8,399 nt of DNA from the NCBI GenBank assembly GCA_023427705.1, contig JAEZAL010000094.1, positions 1 through 8,399 of the forward strand, read 5' to 3'. This document shows positions 4,983-8,399 of this stretch, piece after piece. The DNA is from Bacillota bacterium. GTDB taxonomy: Bacteria; Bacillota; Clostridia; Clostridiales; Clostridiaceae. Numbering within the stretch: the stretch's first letter is position 1; the number at the start of each line of letters is the position of its first letter. Position numbers and translations under genes: made by a program. The notes beneath the pieces are model-generated. The model ran no database searches. It saw only the letters and a program-made list of their open reading frames with translations, and was not told the origin of the DNA.

Positions 4983-5488
4983 TAGCAATTACAATAATAT
5001 TTTTTGCTTGCACATATATTGGCTTTTATTATGGAGAAACATTTAAGAGAAGAAGTAGTCAGCTAAAATCTATACTAAAATCAGTACTGTTTCTAAATAA
5101 TGAAGTAATGTATACAAATACTCCATTACCAGAAGCCTTAAAATATATTTCTAATAAGGTAGATAATCCAGTAAGTGATATTTTATCAAATGTAGCAGTT
5201 ACTCTTGAAAGTGGAGAATCTACAAGTGTTTATGAAGCATTTAGCCAAGAATACTACAAAAGTAAAAATAATTTTAATTTATTTCATGAAGATAAGATAA
5301 TAATAAAAGATTTTCTTAAGGGATTAGGAGAATCAGGGGTCTATGGACAAGATAAGTTATTTAATTTAACTATAGAAAATATGAAAATTAATTGTAATGC
5401 AGCTGACGAATTATCAAAGAAAAATTCAAAAATGTACAGTGCTATAGGTATATGTGTAGGTGCAATGATTGCAATTTTTTTATTTTAG
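4970..5488 (+). CDS. spoIIIAB: Stage III sporulation protein AB
   Basis: The 172-residue protein matches the family length (171 in B. subtilis). It has a membrane helix at the N-terminus (about 3-21, ending YYGETFKRR), a helical cytoplasmic middle with the family-type stretches 'LNNEVMYTNTPLPEAL' and 'FLKGLGESGVYGQ', and a C-terminal membrane helix (about 155-172). SpoIIIAB resembles half of a GspF/PilC platform protein and is thought to partner the SpoIIIAA ATPase at the mother-cell face of the channel. AGGAGG at 4955-4960 lies 9 bases before the ATG, inside the end of spoIIIAA, so the two genes are probably translationally coupled. Confidence 0.95.
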   Translation: MLKIIAITIIFFACTYIGFYYGETFKRRSSQLKSILKSVLFLNNEVMYTNTPLPEALKYISNKVDNPVSDILSNVAVTLESGESTSVYEAFSQEYYKSKNNFNLFHEDKIIIKDFLKGLGESGVYGQDKLFNLTIENMKINCNAADELSKKNSKMYSAIGICVGAMIAIFLF

Positions 5489-5502
5489 TAGGAGGGGAAT
5501 AA

Positions 5503-5700
5503 ATGCTAGATATAAGTATTTTATTTAAAATAGGAGCTATGGGGATTCTAATTATAGTAATTGATAAAGTTTTAAAAGCTAGTGGAAAAGATGACATAGC
5601 AGTGATAACAAATATCGCTGGAATAGTAATTATACTTATTACAGTTATTGGATTAATTAGTGATTTATTTAATACTGTTAAAACTATGTTTATGCTATAG
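5503..5700 (+). CDS. spoIIIAC: Stage III sporulation protein AC
   Basis: This 65-residue membrane protein (68 in B. subtilis) has two predicted membrane helices, about 6-20 and 33-52, joined by a short charged loop DKVLKASGKDD. The short loop with an 'SGKDD' turn and the 'I..IAG.VIIL' second helix are typical of SpoIIIAC, a relative of SpoIIIAD in the channel's membrane platform. AGGAGGGG at 5490-5497 precedes the ATG, 14 bases after spoIIIAB. The last codon's stop, TAG, contributes to the ribosome binding site of spoIIIAD. Confidence 0.95.
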   Translation: MLDISILFKIGAMGILIIVIDKVLKASGKDDIAVITNIAGIVIILITVIGLISDLFNTVKTMFML

Positions 5701-5709
5701 GAGATTATT

Positions 5710-6093
5710 ATGGAAATTTTAAAAGTAGTATCCTTTGCACTGGCTGCATTATTTATTTTCTTGCTATTTAAGGATAAAAGATCAGACATAGCAGTATTAG
5801 TATCACTATTAGCGGGAGTAATTCTTTTTGTATCTATCCTTACTAGTATAACAGATGTAATAAGCTTTATTAAAGATATATCGTCAAAGGCAAATATAGA
5901 CATAGTTTATATAGGAGTTGTCTTAAAGATACTTGCAATATCATACTTAGCAACTTTCTGCAGTGAAATTTGTAAAGATGCAGGAGCATCAAGTATAGCA
6001 AGTAAAGTAGAGTTCTCTGCTAAAATATTAATTTTAACCTTAGCAATACCTATACTTATGGCTGTATTACAATCTATTTTACAAATATTGTAG
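5710..6093 (+). CDS. spoIIIAD: Stage III sporulation protein AD
   Basis: The 127-residue membrane protein (133 in B. subtilis) has about four hydrophobic segments, near 5-20, 28-50, 63-82 and 102-125. The motif 'YLATFCSEICKDAGASSIASKVEFSAKILILTLAIPI' in the second half is characteristic of the family. The first half mirrors SpoIIIAC, including the acidic turn 'KDKRSDIAVLVSLLAGVILF'. It is a core membrane component of the SpoIIIA complex. AGGAG at 5699-5703 overlaps the spoIIIAC stop codon, giving a gap of only 9 bases and likely coupled translation. Confidence 0.95.
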   Translation: MEILKVVSFALAALFIFLLFKDKRSDIAVLVSLLAGVILFVSILTSITDVISFIKDISSKANIDIVYIGVVLKILAISYLATFCSEICKDAGASSIASKVEFSAKILILTLAIPILMAVLQSILQIL

Positions 6094-6101
6094 GTGTTTA
6101 T

Positions 6102-7316
6102 ATGTTAAAAAATTTTTCAACAATAAGAATTATATTTGTTTTTACTATAATAGTTTTAATATTTATAAATTCTAATACTAAGATTGCTTTAGCAAATGAA
6201 GAAACTAATAATATTGAATACTCTTTAGAAGAAAATGAACTTCAAGATGAAGAGGTTAATAATAAGTTGAATTCACTATATAATTACATCAATAATATGA
6301 AGTTAGATATAGAAATAATGAATGATTTAGACCCAGTAGAATATATTAAAGGATATATTCAAAACGGAGAAGGGAATTTATCTATAAAAACATTAAGTAA
6401 TGCTATAACTAGCTTTTTATTTAAAGAAGTTAAAACTGTACTTTCATTATCAATAAGTATTATTGTTATTGCTATTATGTGCTCTTTAATTAAAAACTTA
6501 CAATCAGCTTTTTCTAGTGAAGGAATATCTAATATAGCTTTTTTTGCTTGCTATGCAGTATTAATAATAATTTTATCTAAAAGTTTTTTAGTTAGTATTA
6601 ATATAGCAATAGATATAATAAAAGAATTATCTAATTTTATGGCAGCAATTTTACCTGTTTTAGTAATGATGATTGGCTCAATAGGAGGCTTTGTACAAGC
6701 AGCTACTATGGATCCCATTGTTATAGGAGCAACCCTCCTAATTCCAAGGGTATACACAACAATAATAATTCCATTAATATTAATAAGCTTTGTTCTTGAG
6801 TTTACAAACAATATTTCTACTGAATATAAGATAGGTAACTTATGCAAACTAACAAAGCAAATCACTATTTGGATACAGGGAATTATGTTGACCTCTTTCA
6901 TTGGTTTATTAACTGTAAGAGGTATAACATCATCCACTATAGATGCCGTAACATTAAAAACAGCCAAATATGCAATAGATAACTTTATTCCTATAGTAGG
7001 TAAAGCTTTTTCTGATGCCATAGCTTCTGTAGCAGGATATTCGCTTATAATAAAAAATGCAGTAAGTTCTATTGGATTAATAATAATAGTACTTATGATG
7101 CTTTATCCAATAATTAAATTAATTTTAATATCCTTTGTTTATAAATTAACTGCAGCAGTTATAGAACCTATTAGTGATAAACGTATTACTAGTTCCATAG
7201 CTTCAGCAGGTAGTGCCATGGTGTTATTAATGTCCTGTGTTTTATCAGTAAGTTTAATGTTTTTTGTTTTATTAGCTATAATGGCTTCAGCTGGTAAGTT
7301 TGTCATAGGAGGGTAG
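6102..7316 (+). CDS. spoIIIAE: Stage III sporulation protein AE
   Basis: The 404-residue polytopic membrane protein begins with a signal peptide (hydrophobic about 8-22, AxA site at Ala29-Leu30-Ala31). An extracytoplasmic region of about 80 residues rich in Glu and Asn follows, then several membrane helices from about residue 112 to the end. Family-like segments include 'PVEYIKGYIQNGEG', 'FMAAILPVLVMMIGSIGG', 'FTNNISTEYKIGNLCKL' and 'TLKTAKYAIDNFIPIVGKAFSDA'. SpoIIIAE is the largest membrane protein of the complex and is thought to form part of the export or feeding channel. The ribosome binding site is only AGGTG (6092-6096) with a 5-base spacer, weaker than those of the neighbouring genes. 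It lies 8 bases after spoIIIAD. Confidence 0.95.
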   Translation: MLKNFSTIRIIFVFTIIVLIFINSNTKIALANEETNNIEYSLEENELQDEEVNNKLNSLYNYINNMKLDIEIMNDLDPVEYIKGYIQNGEGNLSIKTLSNAITSFLFKEVKTVLSLSISIIVIAIMCSLIKNLQSAFSSEGISNIAFFACYAVLIIILSKSFLVSINIAIDIIKELSNFMAAILPVLVMMIGSIGGFVQAATMDPIVIGATLLIPRVYTTIIIPLILISFVLEFTNNISTEYKIGNLCKLTKQITIWIQGIMLTSFIGLLTVRGITSSTIDAVTLKTAKYAIDNFIPIVGKAFSDAIASVAGYSLIIKNAVSSIGLIIIVLMMLYPIIKLILISFVYKLTAAVIEPISDKRITSSIASAGSAMVLLMSCVLSVSLMFFVLLAIMASAGKFVIGG

Positions 7317-7319
7317 AAA

Positions 7320-7901
7320 ATGGATGAAATAAAAGGGTTTATTATTACTTTAGTTAGTATGATTATTTTAATTTCTGCAATAGAGTTAATAGCACCAGAT
7401 AATAGTATGAAAAAATACTTAAAGTTTGTATTAGGAACTATTTTAATAGCTGTTATGATAAGTCCAATAGTTTCAGTTCTAAGCGATGGAGAAAGTATAT
7501 TAACCAACAAGATTTCAGAATATATAGATTTAGTGGATAGCAATTCTATGGAAACATCTAGCGAAAATGAAAAATCCACTGGTAAAATTGCGTTTAAAGA
7601 AAATTTGGAAGAAAATTGTAATAGATTGCTAAAAGAAAAATTTAAAGACTTTGAGTTTAAAAGCTATATTGATTGTGAAGTAAATATGAAGGACATAACT
7701 TATTCAATTAACAAAGTTGAAATTGCTGTTAAAAATAAAGGGGTTTCAAAAATAGAGAAAATAGTAATAAATAATAATGATGAAAGTACTGAGGTTGATT
7801 CAAAAGCAGAGAAAATAAAAAATGAAGATGAGATTATAGATTATGTATCTGAGATTTTAAATGTAACTAAAGATAAGATAATAATTTATAAAGTTAATTA
7901 G
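7320..7901 (+). CDS. spoIIIAF: Stage III sporulation protein AF
   Basis: The 193-residue protein (206 in B. subtilis) has two N-terminal membrane helices (about 5-22 and 33-53) separated by 'IELIAPDNSMKKYLKFVLG', a very typical SpoIIIAF signature. An extracytoplasmic domain of about 135 residues follows. Its C-terminal half (near 'KDITYSINKVEIAVKNKG' to 'EILNVTKDKIIIYKVN') fits a ring-building motif domain, the fold shared with type III secretion rings such as EscJ and PrgK. AGGAGGG at 7307-7313 lies 6 bases before the ATG and runs into the spoIIIAE stop; only 3 bases separate the two genes. Confidence 0.95.
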   Translation: MDEIKGFIITLVSMIILISAIELIAPDNSMKKYLKFVLGTILIAVMISPIVSVLSDGESILTNKISEYIDLVDSNSMETSSENEKSTGKIAFKENLEENCNRLLKEKFKDFEFKSYIDCEVNMKDITYSINKVEIAVKNKGVSKIEKIVINNNDESTEVDSKAEKIKNEDEIIDYVSEILNVTKDKIIIYKVN

Positions 7902-7914
7902 TGGGAGTGAGAAA

Positions 7915-8399
7915 ATGGGAAAAGGTAGTTTAAAAGATGATTTAACAAAATTATTTAATGATAAAAGATTTTTAAATGTTGTAGTGATAGCGTTAATATT
8001 AGCTTTTGTTTTACTTGCTATTAGTTTTTTAACTACAACTAGAAAAAAGGATTCTAAAGAATCATTGAGTTCAAATGTAAGTGATATAAGTGAATTAGAG
8101 GAAGAGGTACAAAAGTCAATTAATAATTATGAAGAAAATGAGAAGCAAACACTTAAACAATTACTTAATAAGATAGAAAATGTAGGCAATGTTGATGTTA
8201 AGATTTACTTTAAAAGTGGAGAAGTAAAGATTCCAGCTACAGAAGAAACAATACAGGAAGCATTTACAGAAGAAACTGATAGTCAAGGTGGAAAGAGATC
8301 TACAACTCAGCAAACTGGAGGTAGTACAGTTGTTATGGCTGGGGGTGGAGGTAAAAATGAACCATATATCTTACAGGTAAATAAACCAGAAATAAGTGG
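7915..8399 (+). CDS. spoIIIAG: Stage III sporulation protein AG (5' part, runs off the window)
   Basis: The frame is open from the ATG at 7915 to the window end, giving 161 complete codons; B. subtilis SpoIIIAG has 229 residues. GGGAG at 7903-7907 gives a 7-base spacer. It has a short cytoplasmic N-terminus, one membrane helix (about 20-40), a Glu/Ser-rich linker, and the ring-building domain with 'LKQLLNKIENVGNVDVKIYF'. Next come the SpoIIIAG signature 'GGKRSTTQQTGGSTVVMAGGGG' segments and 'EPYILQVNKPEIS', where the window ends. In B. subtilis SpoIIIAG forms a large ring in the intermembrane space next to the SpoIIIAH-SpoIIQ ring. spoIIIAH should follow. The frame is intact, so truncation is only by the window edge. 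Confidence 0.95.
   Translation, partial: MGKGSLKDDLTKLFNDKRFLNVVVIALILAFVLLAISFLTTTRKKDSKESLSSNVSDISELEEEVQKSINNYEENEKQTLKQLLNKIENVGNVDVKIYFKSGEVKIPATEETIQEAFTEETDSQGGKRSTTQQTGGSTVVMAGGGGKNEPYILQVNKPEIS

Noticed and set aside
1705..7579. Open frames on the minus strand, for example 1705-1893, 3242-3460, 3687-3899, 4037-4234, 5442-5903, 6551-7021 and 7139-7579
   Set aside because: All lie opposite well-supported plus-strand genes. Their translations look like antisense low-complexity sequence with no recognisable domains.

Overview
The window comes from a very AT-rich, endospore-forming Bacillota, most likely a Clostridium sensu stricto (cluster I) relative. The evidence is a spoIIIA operon, an efp gene of Bacillus/Clostridium type, heavy use of A/T-ending codons, strong GGAGG-type ribosome binding sites and several TTG starts. 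All genes lie on the plus strand. No tRNA, rRNA, CRISPR array or insertion sequence was seen, and no gene-free gap exceeds 300 bases.

Region 1 (1-2743) is the 3' end of a type IV pilus / type II secretion-like operon. It holds the tail of a pseudopilin, three small pseudopilins with PilD-type cleavage motifs, and three short, divergent proteins in the positions of PilM (GspL), PilN and PilO (GspM). Most junctions are ATGA or longer overlaps, so translation is probably coupled. The pseudopilin order resembles GspH-I-J-K, and the last one carries Gln instead of Glu at mature position 5, as expected if it is the tip subunit. The PilM-like protein is only about 200 residues.

Region 2 (2744-3952) holds efp (elongation factor P, tip Lys32), with a candidate extended -10 promoter, a leader containing nested inverted repeats, and a strong intrinsic terminator. 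Next comes a perfect 12-bp palindrome, then a small acidic coiled-coil protein with a C-terminal zinc ribbon (resembling the clostridial CD1247 N-terminal-domain family), closed by a second strong terminator.

Region 3 (about 3999 to the window end) is the spoIIIA sporulation operon: spoIIIAA, AB, AC, AD, AE, AF and the 5' part of AG. AH presumably follows outside. These proteins form the mother-cell half of the SpoIIIA-SpoIIQ channel that joins mother cell and forespore after engulfment. In B. subtilis efp also lies just upstream of spoIIIA, with yqhV between them. Here the zinc-ribbon gene takes that place.

Nothing clearly amounts to an unknown system. The parts most worth a second look are the reduced pilus assembly module, the structured non-coding DNA on both sides of efp, and the corrected spoIIIAA start.
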